A DNA stretch of 33,217 bases from assembly GCA_964649195.1 (NCBI GenBank), contig CAZYPK010000041.1, positions 1-33,217 of the forward strand. Direction: 5' to 3'. The notes beneath the pieces were generated by a model. That model did no database searches, was not told where the DNA came from, and saw only the letters and a list, made by a program, of their open reading frames with translations. Of the stretch, positions 7,022-16,200 are shown one piece after another; positions within the stretch are counted from its first letter, which is position 1; the number at the start of each line of letters is the position of its first letter. This stretch comes from JTS-RE9 sp964649195. GTDB lineage: Bacteria > Planctomycetota > Phycisphaerae > Phycisphaerales > Phycisphaeraceae. A program made the translations under genes and the position numbers.

Positions 7022-7118
7022 CCAAGCCCGATGGTGAGGCTTTGAGAACCGTCGGGGTATCTCCTGTACATGAACGCCGCCATACCCCGACGGCTCGCGG
7101 ACTCGCCATCGGGCTTGG
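7022..7118. repeat. Nested inverted repeat between lysA and ruvB
   Basis: The outer arms 7022-7038 (CCAAGCCCGATGGTGAG) and 7102-7118 are reverse complements with one mismatch. Inner arms 7049-7060 and 7082-7093 (CCGTCGGGGTAT and its complement) are perfect. They give a two-tier hairpin of about 97 bases with a 21-base loop. It fills most of the gap between the lysA stop and the ruvB start and could attenuate or terminate transcription from lysA. Confidence 0.8.
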
Positions 7119-7135
7119 AGCCGCGTTCTTATCGA

Positions 7136-8440
7136 TCACACCGCAATCGTCTCCATTTCCGCCCTCGTCAGATCATCATACGTCTCTCTTCGCCGGATGA
7201 TCGTCGCCTTGTCGCCATCGACGAGCACTTCCGCAGGCAGCGGCATGGCGTTGTAGTGGCTGGCCATGACCATGCCATACGCGCCGGCGCTGAACACCGC
7301 CAGCAGATCGCCGCGCGCCACTGGTGGCAACGGGCGGTCTTTCGCCAGGAAGTCGCCGCTTTCGCAGATCGGGCCGACGACATCGCACAGTTCCAGGGCG
7401 GGCATGTCCATCTCCGCCTTGCGATGCGCCGGCACATGCTGCGGGGCGACGCTGGCGGGCCAGATGAAGTGGAAGCTGTCGTAGAGCGTCGGGCGGATCA
7501 GGTGGTGCATGCCGCTGTCGATGATGACGAACTTTTTCCTGCCGCCCATCTTGATGTATTGGACGCGGGTGAGCAGCAGCCCGGCGTTGGCGGCGATGGT
7601 GCGGCCCGGCTCGATGATGATCCTGCCACCTTCCGCCTTGAACGGGCGAAGCAGCGGCACGATCTCCTTCGCATAATCCGCAGCAAGGGGCGACTTGTCG
7701 GTTTCGTAATCCGCCGCGAACCCGCCGCCGATGTCGATGGCGGTGATGCTAAAACCCTTGCCCTTGAGTTCCTCGATCAGTTCGAGCGCCTTGGTGATCG
7801 CCTGGACGTAAGGCTCAGCCGAGTAAATCGGCGAACCGATGTGCAGATGGATCGCGCTGAGTTTCAGGTGCGCATCCTTGCCGTAGCGATCGAAGAAGCG
7901 GCGGGCGCGGTCGATATCGACGCCGAACTTCGATTCCTTCTTGCCGGTGGTTGTTTTCGCATGAGTCTTGGGGTCATAGACATCGGGGTTGATGCGCAGG
8001 GCGCCATTGGCCACGGCGCCCATCGACCGTGCGATGGCGCTGATGTTTTCGAACTCGGCTTCGGATTCGATGTTGAACCAGCCGATCTTCGCTTCGATGG
8101 CCTGGCGTATTTCCGCATCGGTCTTGCCGACGCCTGCATAGACGACCTTGCTCATCGAAGCGCCTGCCTGCCGGGCGCGGTGGAGTTCGCCGCCGGAGAC
8201 CACATCCATGCCGCTGCCCCGGTTGGCCAGCAGTTTGCAGATGTGAATGTTGCCGCAGCTCTTGATGGAGTAGCAGATGATTGGATCGAGCTCGGCGAAG
8301 GCGGCGGCGATGCGATCGTAGTGGCCCTCGAAGGTGGCGCGGGAATAGATGTAGGCCGGCGTGCCGACGCGCGAGGCGAGGTCGGCGAGGTTGACGTTTT
8401 CGCAGAAGAGCCGGCCATCGCGGTATTGGAAGGAATCCAT
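7136..8440 (-). CDS. lysA: Diaminopimelate decarboxylase
   Basis: A fold-type III PLP enzyme that decarboxylates meso-diaminopimelate to lysine. The PLP lysine is K60 in ICYSIKSCGNIHI. HLHIGSPI, the glycine loop IDIGGGFAADY and the phosphate-binding EPGRTIAANAG follow. The C-terminal GPICESGDFLA supplies the active-site cysteine for the partner subunit, and GAYG is conserved. Length is 434 residues, as expected. The ATG at 8440 begins MDSFQYRDGRLFCENVNL, the usual N-terminus of related enzymes. In-frame starts farther upstream (ATG at 8479) would add LSDLRPLTFEFF, which looks derived from a short-period repeat (SDLRPLT words). No clear Shine-Dalgarno is visible for either, so the start is moderately certain. 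Confidence 0.95.
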   Translation of the reverse strand: MDSFQYRDGRLFCENVNLADLASRVGTPAYIYSRATFEGHYDRIAAAFAELDPIICYSIKSCGNIHICKLLANRGSGMDVVSGGELHRARQAGASMSKVVYAGVGKTDAEIRQAIEAKIGWFNIESEAEFENISAIARSMGAVANGALRINPDVYDPKTHAKTTTGKKESKFGVDIDRARRFFDRYGKDAHLKLSAIHLHIGSPIYSAEPYVQAITKALELIEELKGKGFSITAIDIGGGFAADYETDKSPLAADYAKEIVPLLRPFKAEGGRIIIEPGRTIAANAGLLLTRVQYIKMGGRKKFVIIDSGMHHLIRPTLYDSFHFIWPASVAPQHVPAHRKAEMDMPALELCDVVGPICESGDFLAKDRPLPPVARGDLLAVFSAGAYGMVMASHYNAMPLPAEVLVDGDKATIIRRRETYDDLTRAEMETIAV

Positions 8441-8549
8441 GAAAAACTCGAAGGTCAGAGGACGGAGGTCGGAAAGCATGGTGAAACAAGGCGGAATGAT
8501 AGTGATGATGGGAAGATGCGTCACATGGGAAAGATGACCATCCACCTAT

Positions 8550-8572
8550 TTAGCCGTTCGCCTTGGCGAACG
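8550..8572. repeat. REP-like hairpin family B, copy 2
   Basis: A perfect version of the family B hairpin: CCGTTCGCC-TT-GGCGAACGG, preceded by TTTAG. It ends 3 bases before the stop codon of the NUDIX gene (stop at 8576-8578, minus strand) and could serve as its terminator. Confidence 0.88.
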
Positions 8573-8575
8573 GAG

Positions 8576-9091
8576 TCATTGCACGGGTAACTTGATCCGC
8601 AGCAACTCCCGCGCCGGCGCATTGCCCGCCAGAATATCCCGGCAGATTCCCGCGATCGCCTGCCGCTGTCCGGGCCAGATGAAATGAAGGTCGCAGTGAT
8701 CGCGAGGCAGCCAGCGGATCGCATCGTGTTCGTCATTCAAAACAGGCTCACTCCCGGGGGCGACCTCCGCCGCGAAGCAGGGACTCATCACGATCGCATC
8801 ATGGGAAGCGAGAAAGTAGGTGTTCACTTCCTCAAGCTGCCAAAGGTTCAGCAGCGTCGGCGGCTCAAAGCCCGTCTCTTCATGAAGCTCCCGCAGCGCG
8901 GTCTGCACCGCGGTCTCGCCATCATGCGAGTGCCCCATGATCGTCTGCCATGTGCCGCCGAGCGCACCGGAGCGCCGGCGAAGCTGAAGGAATTGAACAT
9001 TCGCAGCCACGGCAACCGCCGCCGGGTTCAGACGACGGAAGACATAAACATCAATGATGTCGCTGCGAATCTGCGCCATGCCGGACAGCAT
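8576..9091 (-). CDS. NUDIX hydrolase
   Basis: A predicted nucleoside-diphosphate-X hydrolase. The Nudix box fits GX5EX7REUXEEXGU: GHSHDGETAVQTALRELHEETGF, with the metal-binding RELHEE core. The fold continues with a strand-rich N-terminal part (IDVYVFRRL...NVQFLQLRRR) and a C-terminal EHDAIRWLPRDHC segment typical of NUDIX family proteins that keep a W-L-P turn. Substrate cannot be told from sequence; dNTP or dinucleotide cleaning are common roles. The open frame extends to 9151, but the first residues there are encoded by a REP hairpin (9131-9150), so I use the ATG at 9091. The ATG at 9079 (MAQIRSDIIDVYVF) is an equally good alternative. Confidence 0.85.
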   Translation of the reverse strand: MLSGMAQIRSDIIDVYVFRRLNPAAVAVAANVQFLQLRRRSGALGGTWQTIMGHSHDGETAVQTALRELHEETGFEPPTLLNLWQLEEVNTYFLASHDAIVMSPCFAAEVAPGSEPVLNDEHDAIRWLPRDHCDLHFIWPGQRQAIAGICRDILAGNAPARELLRIKLPVQ

Positions 9092-9130
9092 AGGAACCCG
9101 GCCCGGATTATTCACCTGGGCCGCACGTCC

Positions 9131-9150
9131 AAGCCGCTTGCGGCTTCGCA
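9131..9150. repeat. REP-like hairpin family C, copy 1
   Basis: AAGCCGCTTGCGGCTTCGCA: stem AAGCCGC-TT-GCGGCTT. Other copies are at 13196, 23913, 27877 and 33104. This one lies between the tRNA and the NUDIX start. Confidence 0.8.
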
Positions 9151-9211
9151 ATCCCTCGGTTGACGGTGCATCGGGGATGATTCGGAAGTCTCATTTGTTT
9201 GGGATTTGAAA

Positions 9212-9284
9212 TAGGAGCGCTGGGATTCGAACCCAGGACCAAGGGATTATGAGTCCCGTGCTCTAACCGCTGAGCTACGCTCCC
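9212..9284 (-). tRNA. tRNA with CAU anticodon (elongator Met or Ile2)
   Basis: A 73-base cloverleaf. The acceptor stem GGGAGCG pairs with CGCTCCT (terminal G-U) with discriminator A. The D-arm TAGCTCAGCGGTTAGAGCA is standard. The anticodon stem GGGAC/ATCCC encloses loop CTCATAA with anticodon CAU, and the T-arm is CCTGGGTTCGAATCCCAG. No CCA is encoded. It is not an initiator tRNA, since the acceptor ends in a pair. The variable loop TTGGT recalls tRNA-Ile2 (CAU modified to lysidine), whereas elongator Met often has a GGGGT-type loop, so both identities remain open. Confidence 0.93.
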
Positions 9285-9728
9285 GGAGGACGACGAATGC
9301 TACACGTTGCAGGATGCGGTTGCCAGCGCGTGTTCGGAAGTGTTGACTTTACAATGGGTTCTTGATAGCTTCGCCTGTGAAACAAAGGTTCCTTTGCCGC
9401 CTGGGTTGGGCTTCGTTTTTTGATGCGGGTTTTTGTTGGAAACGCGGGTCGATCAGGCGTGGGGCACGGTGGTTTTGGGGACCTTGCGGAATATCGGCTG
9501 AGCAACGACAATGGCCCGGCGATGGCTGCCCAGGGCGGATGGCGGCGATGCCATCGGGCGATGGTCTCGTTGAAGCGGAGGCGTCAGGGCGATTGGAACA
9601 TGCGTGGGCGAAGTTGCAGGGATATTTTGTCGGCCTTGCATGGGTTGGGTCCTGCCATGCGTTGATGATGGATGGCGATGCGGATGGCGGATGGTTGCAC
9701 ACATTCCTCTTGATCTGGAGTTGATCTG
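9285..9728. other. 444-bp gap upstream of the Calx-beta gene
   Basis: I see no convincing gene here. A plus-strand open frame at 9362-9724 has a Trp/Gly-rich, family-less translation. A weak promoter-like pair, TTGACT (9343-9348) and TAGCTT (9366-9371) with a 17-base spacer, would give a leader of about 350 bases for the gene at 9729. An inverted pair CGATGGC/GCCATCG near 9520-9555 could form a hairpin. Confidence 0.4.
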
Positions 9729-12700
9729 ATGTCGATCACGAGCAAGTTGTTTCAAAAAGCGGTGAAGGTTCTTCGCGGCGGCAGGTTCATCGCTTCCCGC
9801 AAGGCAGGCGCCGGTCAGCGACGGGATTTTCCGATGTTGCAGGACGCCGGTTTTGGCGCGGGGTCGCCATGCTTTGAACGGATGGAATCACGTCTGCTGC
9901 TTTCGACGGTTTCCATCGCCGCCGGCATCGATGCGGCCGAGGGCGGGGCGAATGGCACGTTCATCGTTTCGCGCGATGACACGGTCGGCGCCCTGACCGT
10001 GAACTTCAAGGTCAAAGGCAAGGCGAAAAACGGGGCGACCAAGGACTACACACTGAGCGATGGCGTCAACGTGTTGACCAGGAGCGTGGTGATTCCCGAT
10101 GGTGAGGCTTCGGTGACGATCAACGTCCTGGCCAATGACGACACCATCGCCGAGCCGACGGAAGACATCATCATTCAACTCAAGAGCAACAAGGCTTACG
10201 ACCTGACGCCCAACCTTCCGCTGCGCAACGCCGCCATCAATCTGCTGGACAACGAACCGGTGATCACCGTGGCGGCGACGGACACCACGCTGAGCGAGGA
10301 TGGCGACACGGGGGCCTTCACCATCACCCGCACCGGCAACACCACCGGCGATCTGACGGTCAACTTCACCCTCAAAGGCAAGGCCAAGCTCGGCGCGAAA
10401 AAGGACTTCACGCTCAACGACGGCACCGATGCGATCACCAAAAGCGTGATCATCCGCGACGGCCAGGCCAGCGCCACGATCAACGTCGTTGCCGTCAATG
10501 ATGCGATCGTCGAGCCCACCGAGGACATCATCCTCAACCTCAAGGCCAGCAAGACCTACAAACTGGACCCCGATTTTTCCACACGGACCGCCACGATGGA
10601 CCTGGCGGACAACGAACCGATCGTGATCATTGTGCCCACCGACGGCTTCGCCTCCGAGGAAGGCGACACCGGCACCTTCACCATCTCCCGCATCGGCAGC
10701 ACGGTCGGGGAACTGGTCGTCAAGTTCACCCGCAAGGGCAACGCCAAGATCAACAAGGATTACCTCCTCACCCTCGACGGCGAGAACTTCACCGCCAAGC
10801 AGGTCACCCTCGCCGACGGCGTGGCGTCGGTGGACATCGTCGTGGTGCCCATCGGCCCCGACGCGACCTTCGAACCCACCGAGGATGTGACGCTGACGCT
10901 CAAGAAGAGCAAGGCCTATCACCTCAATGATTTGTCCAGCGCCGCGGTGCTCATCGCCGACACCACCCCCTTCATCTTCGCGGAGCCGATCTCCTCGCAA
11001 GGAACCGAAACCATCTTCGCCACCCCCGGCCAACGCGCCGACGCCTTCGTGGGCGGCACCGATCCCGACGGCCTGCTCCGCCTGCGCTTCGGCGAGCACG
11101 TCAATCCGGAACTGGAGGTCAACTCCTTCTCCATTTACCTGCGCTTCAACCTTGCGGACTTCGCGGCGAACAATGTTGACATTGACGAACTGGTCAAGGT
11201 CGATCTGGTGCTGACGCTCGTCGATGTGCTCGACCCGCCCGACAATCCACGGACCCTCGAATTCGATCTCTACGGTCTGATTGACGACTTCGAGCCGTTG
11301 GATTCGGAACTGGGGGAACTGTGGGGCGAAGGGCAGATCACTGCCGGCAATGCGCCCGGTGGCCGGCCGCCGCTGATCGCCCCCGATGACGCGGGTACGC
11401 CGACGCATAACCAGGGCATTCGCCTGCAGGACATGTTCGGCAACGGAAGGCTCAGCAGCAGCAGCATCAACACCAACGCCATCGGCCTGGACTCGGACAC
11501 GCCGGGCAATGCCGCGGAACTGAGGTTCTCAGGCAGCAATCTTCTCGACTACATCCAGAGCGAAAGCGATGAGGACGGCAACGAGTTCGTCACCTTCATC
11601 ATCGTCGGAAACTTCAACCCCAACAATTTCAACCCCGCGATCTTCCGGTTCGACAGCGCCGACGACAACGGCACCTTCGTCCCGGACCCGGACAATCCGG
11701 GCGAAAACCGTCGCGTTGACACGGCGCTGACCGCCCCCAAACTCGTGGGAATCTCGATCATCGACGGGGTTCAGGTCCTCGAAGGCGAGGACAACATCAT
11801 GAAGATTTTCCGCTCCGGCGACTTCAACGGCGACGTGACCGTCAACTTCAAGACCACCGGCGACGCCAAGCTCGGCGTGGATTACACCCTTGACATCATC
11901 GACCCCGACGACGGCGTCACCCTCATCCCGATCACCGATTCCTTCGTGTTCCCCGAAGGCGCGAACGTCGTCGAAATCAACGTCAGGGCGATCAGCGACG
12001 AACTCTTCGAAATCCCCGAAACGCTCGTGTTGACCATCGAGCCGGGCGAATACACGTTCAGCAAGGTCAGCCAGTCCACCTCCATGACCATCATTGAAAA
12101 CCGTTCGGTCGTCTCGGTCGTTGCGACGAGCAACGCCAGGGAACCGGGCGAGGGCGGCGACGTCATTCCGGGCGTCTTCCTCATCAGCCGCACCGGCAGC
12201 ATCGTCGATGATCTGGAGGTTCAATTCCGCATCACCGGCAACGCCGTGGAAGGGTCCGACTTCCGCTCGCTGGGCCAAAGGGTGATCATCCCCGCAGGAT
12301 CGGATTCGGTGGAGATCGAGGTGATGCCCATCACCGATTTCATCCCGGAAGGCGCCGAGAGCGTGACGCTGAGCATCGTGGAAAGCAGCCTCTACGGCAT
12401 CAACTGGGAATTGGATGGCAACCGCACCACGACAGGCAACCCGGTGCGCACCCGCACGGTGGCGGCGTCGAACGTCAACGATGTCGTCAAGGTGGCCCAG
12501 CAGCAGAACATCGGCTCGCCGATCATCGAAAAGGGCGATCAGGTCGCAACCCTGGGCATCGTCAACCGCACTCCCGAGGACGGCATCGACCTCATGCCCA
12601 TCGCCTTCCAACTGGCCAACAAGACCATCGACAACGACACCAACGGCGGGACGCTGGGTACCGTCAGCATCCACAACCGTGGCAACCGCAACGCCGGCAC

Positions 12701-12959
12701 GTTCAACGTGCGGTTCTTCCTCTCCGCGGACAGCCAGTTGGACACGGGCACCGACTTCCTCCTGAGCACCCAGGCGGTCCCCAGCCTCGCCAGTTTCTCG
12801 AGCACCCAACTGTCGGTGAGCTTCGGCGATCTGGCGCTCCTGGGCGCAGGCCGGTATTTCCTCATCGCCGACATCGATGAGGACGGGTTTGTGATCGAGA
12901 CGGCATCAGGCAACAACACGCTGATCACCATCCTTCCTGAAATCACCGTCGTTGACTAA
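9729..12959 (+). CDS. Exported Calx-beta domain protein with LEPR-XLL motif
   Basis: A 1076-residue surface or secreted protein. The planctomycete LEPR-XLL-type motif appears as FERMESRLLLST at about 50-60, after a basic N-terminus. At least five Calx-beta-like repeats of about 110 residues follow: three between about 62 and 395, then two more between about 665 and 880. Each carries signs such as EGGDTGTFTISR, LTVNFTLKGKAKLG.DFTL and EPTEDIILNL. Between them, about 400-660 is a beta-rich domain with a pattern like polysaccharide-binding DNRLRE domains (LRLRFGE...SFSIYLRFNLADFAANNVDI). The C-terminus (about 955-1076) resembles a CARDB-type domain with a final ADIDEDGFVIETASGNNT. Calx-beta domains bind calcium and mediate adhesion; ligand unknown. 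It ends 27 bases before a strong terminator. Confidence 0.88.
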   Translation: MSITSKLFQKAVKVLRGGRFIASRKAGAGQRRDFPMLQDAGFGAGSPCFERMESRLLLSTVSIAAGIDAAEGGANGTFIVSRDDTVGALTVNFKVKGKAKNGATKDYTLSDGVNVLTRSVVIPDGEASVTINVLANDDTIAEPTEDIIIQLKSNKAYDLTPNLPLRNAAINLLDNEPVITVAATDTTLSEDGDTGAFTITRTGNTTGDLTVNFTLKGKAKLGAKKDFTLNDGTDAITKSVIIRDGQASATINVVAVNDAIVEPTEDIILNLKASKTYKLDPDFSTRTATMDLADNEPIVIIVPTDGFASEEGDTGTFTISRIGSTVGELVVKFTRKGNAKINKDYLLTLDGENFTAKQVTLADGVASVDIVVVPIGPDATFEPTEDVTLTLKKSKAYHLNDLSSAAVLIADTTPFIFAEPISSQGTETIFATPGQRADAFVGGTDPDGLLRLRFGEHVNPELEVNSFSIYLRFNLADFAANNVDIDELVKVDLVLTLVDVLDPPDNPRTLEFDLYGLIDDFEPLDSELGELWGEGQITAGNAPGGRPPLIAPDDAGTPTHNQGIRLQDMFGNGRLSSSSINTNAIGLDSDTPGNAAELRFSGSNLLDYIQSESDEDGNEFVTFIIVGNFNPNNFNPAIFRFDSADDNGTFVPDPDNPGENRRVDTALTAPKLVGISIIDGVQVLEGEDNIMKIFRSGDFNGDVTVNFKTTGDAKLGVDYTLDIIDPDDGVTLIPITDSFVFPEGANVVEINVRAISDELFEIPETLVLTIEPGEYTFSKVSQSTSMTIIENRSVVSVVATSNAREPGEGGDVIPGVFLISRTGSIVDDLEVQFRITGNAVEGSDFRSLGQRVIIPAGSDSVEIEVMPITDFIPEGAESVTLSIVESSLYGINWELDGNRTTTGNPVRTRTVAASNVNDVVKVAQQQNIGSPIIEKGDQVATLGIVNRTPEDGIDLMPIAFQLANKTIDNDTNGGTLGTVSIHNRGNRNAGTFNVRFFLSADSQLDTGTDFLLSTQAVPSLASFSSTQLSVSFGDLALLGAGRYFLIADIDEDGFVIETASGNNTLITILPEITVVD

Positions 12960-12986
12960 GACGGCATCACGGCCGGACTCACCCGA

Positions 12987-13016
12987 ACCGCGCGGCGAAT
13001 GCCGCGCGGTTTTTTT
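12987..13016 (+). terminator. Intrinsic terminator after the Calx-beta gene
   Basis: A perfect 10-bp stem ACCGCGCGGC/GCCGCGCGGT with a GAAT tetraloop, followed directly by six further T residues. It lies 27 bases after the stop codon. Confidence 0.93.
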
Positions 13017-13022
13017 GCGCGC

Positions 13023-13162
13023 CGGGTGGCTGGGGCTGAGGCTTTGCGCAAGCCCCGGCCAAGGGACCTTCAGCCTTCAGCCTTCAGCATTCAGCATTCA
13101 GTTGCCTTACCTTGCTTCGTGCGCCTGGGCCGGGGCTTCGCGGACTCAGCCCCAGCCACCCG
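13023..13162. repeat. Inverted repeat with a TTCAG array in its loop
   Basis: The outer arms 13023-13040 (CGGGTGGCTGGGGCTGAG) and 13145-13162 are perfect complements. Inner arms 13046-13060 and 13128-13141 pair with one bulge. The loop contains a 7-bp TTCAGCC/TTCAGCA tandem array at about 13068-13101. The element lies between two convergent genes. Confidence 0.85.
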
Positions 13163-13195
13163 ACGCGGACTCAGCCCCCCACCCGACGTTGCTAC

Positions 13196-13225
13196 GCCGC
13201 AAGCGGCTTGGACGCGGGGTTATTC
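13196..13225. repeat. REP-like family C, long form, overlapping the efflux gene stop
   Basis: 30 bases starting GCCGCAAGCGGCTTGG and ending GGTTATTC, matching 27 of 30 positions at 23917-23946. The stop codon of the RND gene (TAA on the minus strand, plus-strand 13220-13222) and its last codon lie inside this repeat. Confidence 0.82.
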
Positions 13226-16200
13226 GGAAACTTCTTGCGCCTTTTCGCACCTGGGCCGGCCGTTCCACAGATGGGAGCCGACGGCGGCGAAGTCGTCGAG
13301 GATCATCACCACGCTCGGCAGCACGAAGAGCACCATGATCGATGACGAGATCAGCCCGAAGGCGATCGTGATCGCCATGGGGATCAGGAACTTCGCCTGG
13401 AACGACTGTTCCAGAATGATCGGCAGCAGGCCGCAGACCGTGGTGGTGGTGGTGAGGAACATCGGTCGCAGGCGGCCCTTGACCGCATGGATCAGCGAAT
13501 CGAAGACGGAGGCGCCGGCCTCGCGTTCGTGATTGAAGAACTCGATGAGCACCAGCGAGTTGTTCACCACGACGCCCATCAGCGCCACGAAGCCGATGAT
13601 GCTCAGGAAGGTCAGGTCGTATCCCAGCAGCCAGTGTCCGAAGATGACGCCCGACAGCGAGAAGGGGATCGCGGTCATGACGAGGAACGGCTGCGTGTAG
13701 CTGGAGAAGAGCCAGGCGAGGATGACATAGATCATCAGCGTCGCGGCCATGAACCCCGTGGGCATGGAAGCGAAGGCGTCGGCCTGCTGCTCCTGGCGGC
13801 CGGCGAGCTCGATGCTCAGCCCGGCGTGCCTGGCGCGGAGTTGGTCGAGGTCGATCTTGGCCAGCGCCATCTCCGGGCTGATGCCGGGCACGGTGGAGGC
13901 CGTGACCGTGATCGAGCGCTGCCGGTTGACGCGCCTGATGGTGGAGTAGGTCACGCCGTCCTCCACATCGGCGATCTCCGTGAGCGGCACCGGCTTGCCG
14001 GCCGGGCTGATGACCCAACTGTTCTGTATCGCGGTCAGGCTGCGGCGGGTTGATTCATCGAGGCGGACGCGGACATCGATGTCCTCCTGGTCGGCGGCAT
14101 AGGTGTGGGCGTCGAGGCCGAAGAGAAAGCCGCGCATCTGCCGGGCGATGTCGATCGAAGTGAACCCCAGCGCGGCTCCGGCGGGGTTGAGGCTGACGCG
14201 CAGCTCCATCTGCCCCATGTCGTTGTCATCGACGACATCGACCACGCCCGTCTGCCGCGCCAGCAGCGATTTGATCTCCAGCGCCGCCGCCTCGATGCGT
14301 TCCACATCCTCGCCCCGCACGCGGATGGTGATGCCCGGCCCGCCCGGTCCGCCGGTGATCTCGGAGAAGCTGACGCGCTCCACCTCGTCAAGCCGGCCGG
14401 CCAGCCGGTCGCGCAGCTCGTTAACGATCACCGGCGACTCGCGGTCGCGCTCCTCCACCGGATGCAGCTCGATGAACAACTGGGCGACGTGAGGCGAGAA
14501 GTTCTCCGACTGGCCCGTGTCGATGTTGCTGCGCTGGCCGATGAGCGATTCGATGCTCTTGGTTTCCCTGATCGCCTGCGCCGCCGCCTCGATGCGGGCG
14601 ACGACGGCGTCGGTGCGCTCCATCGGGGCGCCGATGGGCATGCGCACATCAACGATGATGGTTTCTGAATCGTTGCTGGAGAGGAAGTCATACTTCACGC
14701 GGCCGTGGGGGAACGGTTGCAGCATGGCGACGGCGATCAGCAGCAGCCCGGCGGCGGCGGCGACGGTCGCGTAACGCCAGCGGGTCAGCGCGGCGACGAT
14801 GCCGCCCGCAAGCGGCGCGATGCGCTCGAAGTGGAACCGGTCGCGCCACTTCTCGAACCGGCCGTAGGCGGCGGCCATGCGACCCACCGAGGACGCCCGC
14901 CTTTCCTTCTTCGCCAGGCTGTGCCCCATGTGGCTGGGCAGCACCAGCAGCGACTCGATCAGGCTCATCGCCAGGGCGAACATCACCACGATCGGCAGCT
15001 CGCCCATCAGCTCGCCGATGCTTCCCTTGATGAACATCAGCGGCAGAAACGCCACGATGGTCGTCGTCACCGTGCCGACCACCGGCCACATCACCTGCTC
15101 GGCGCCGCGCGTCGCCGCCAGCAGCGGCGGCTCCCCTGTGAAGTGCCTGCTCTCGATGTTCTCCGCGATGACGATCGCATCATCGACGAGCATGCCCAGC
15201 ACCACGATCAGCCCGAACATGGAGAGCAGATTGAGCGTGATGTCGAACAGGGCCATGAACACCAGCGTGCCCATGACCGCGGTGAACAGCCCGGTGGTGA
15301 CCCACAGCGCGCCGCGCCAGCTCATGAAGAGAAAGAGCACCGCGAACACGAGGATGCCGCCGCTGGTCGCGTTGCGCACCAGCAGATCGAGGCGGCCTTC
15401 CACAAAGCGGGCCAGGTCGGAGGAGGAGGCGATCTTCGTGTTCACCGGCAGGGATTTCGCCGAGTTTCGGCCCAGTTCCCAGGCGAGCAGCCGCCTGATC
15501 GGCGCGCCCTGCCCGGCCTGGGCCTTGGCCTGGCCCTGCATCCTCAGTTGCATCCGTTCGATTTTGTCCGGCTGAAAGTCGATGCCGTTGCGACCGTCCA
15601 CATACGCACGCACCATCTCCGCCATCGTCACGATGTCCTGCTTCCCGACCTTGAACACCGTCAGGCTGACCGTGGGCTTGCCGTTGTATCGCGTCACCAG
15701 CGACTCATCGATGAACGCCTCATGCACCGTCGCCACATCGCCGACGCGCACCGCGCCGCCTCCGCCATCGGCGCGAAGCGTGATCGATCCGATCGCCGCC
15801 GCACGCTCCTTCACCCCCATCGTGCGGACCTTGATGTTGCCCGTGGAGGTCCGCACCGTGCCGCCGGGCACCTCGGTCATCCAGCCGCGCACCGCATCGC
15901 TGATCACCGGCAGACTCAGGCCGTGCCTGAGCATCGCCTCGTTCTTCACGTCGATGCGGATCTCGTAGTTCCTCGTGCCGGAAACCAGCACTTCACCCAT
16001 CCCCGGCAGATCGCGCAGATCATCCCGAACCCCGCGGATCGCACGCTTCATCGCATCCTCATCCGCATCGCCGAACAGATTCACCCGAATCACCGGCAGC
16101 ATCGGCTCGAAGAGACGCACCTGAATCTTCTCCGCCTCGGCAGGCAGGTCGATCAACGAATCGATCGCACGCTCCACCTCGTCGAGCGCCTTGGTGACGT

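Noticed and set aside
7070..8590. A 506-codon plus-strand frame
   Set aside because: It is the reverse of lysA, which has all conserved motifs; the frame is a by-product of GC-rich codon bias.
9362..9724. A 120-codon plus-strand frame ahead of the Calx-beta gene
   Set aside because: Trp/Gly-rich translation with no family, no signal peptide and no ribosome-binding site; kept as an unassigned gap.
9888..11408. A 506-codon minus-strand frame
   Set aside because: It lies opposite the Calx-beta gene and reads as an acidic/Gly-Val shadow with no family features.
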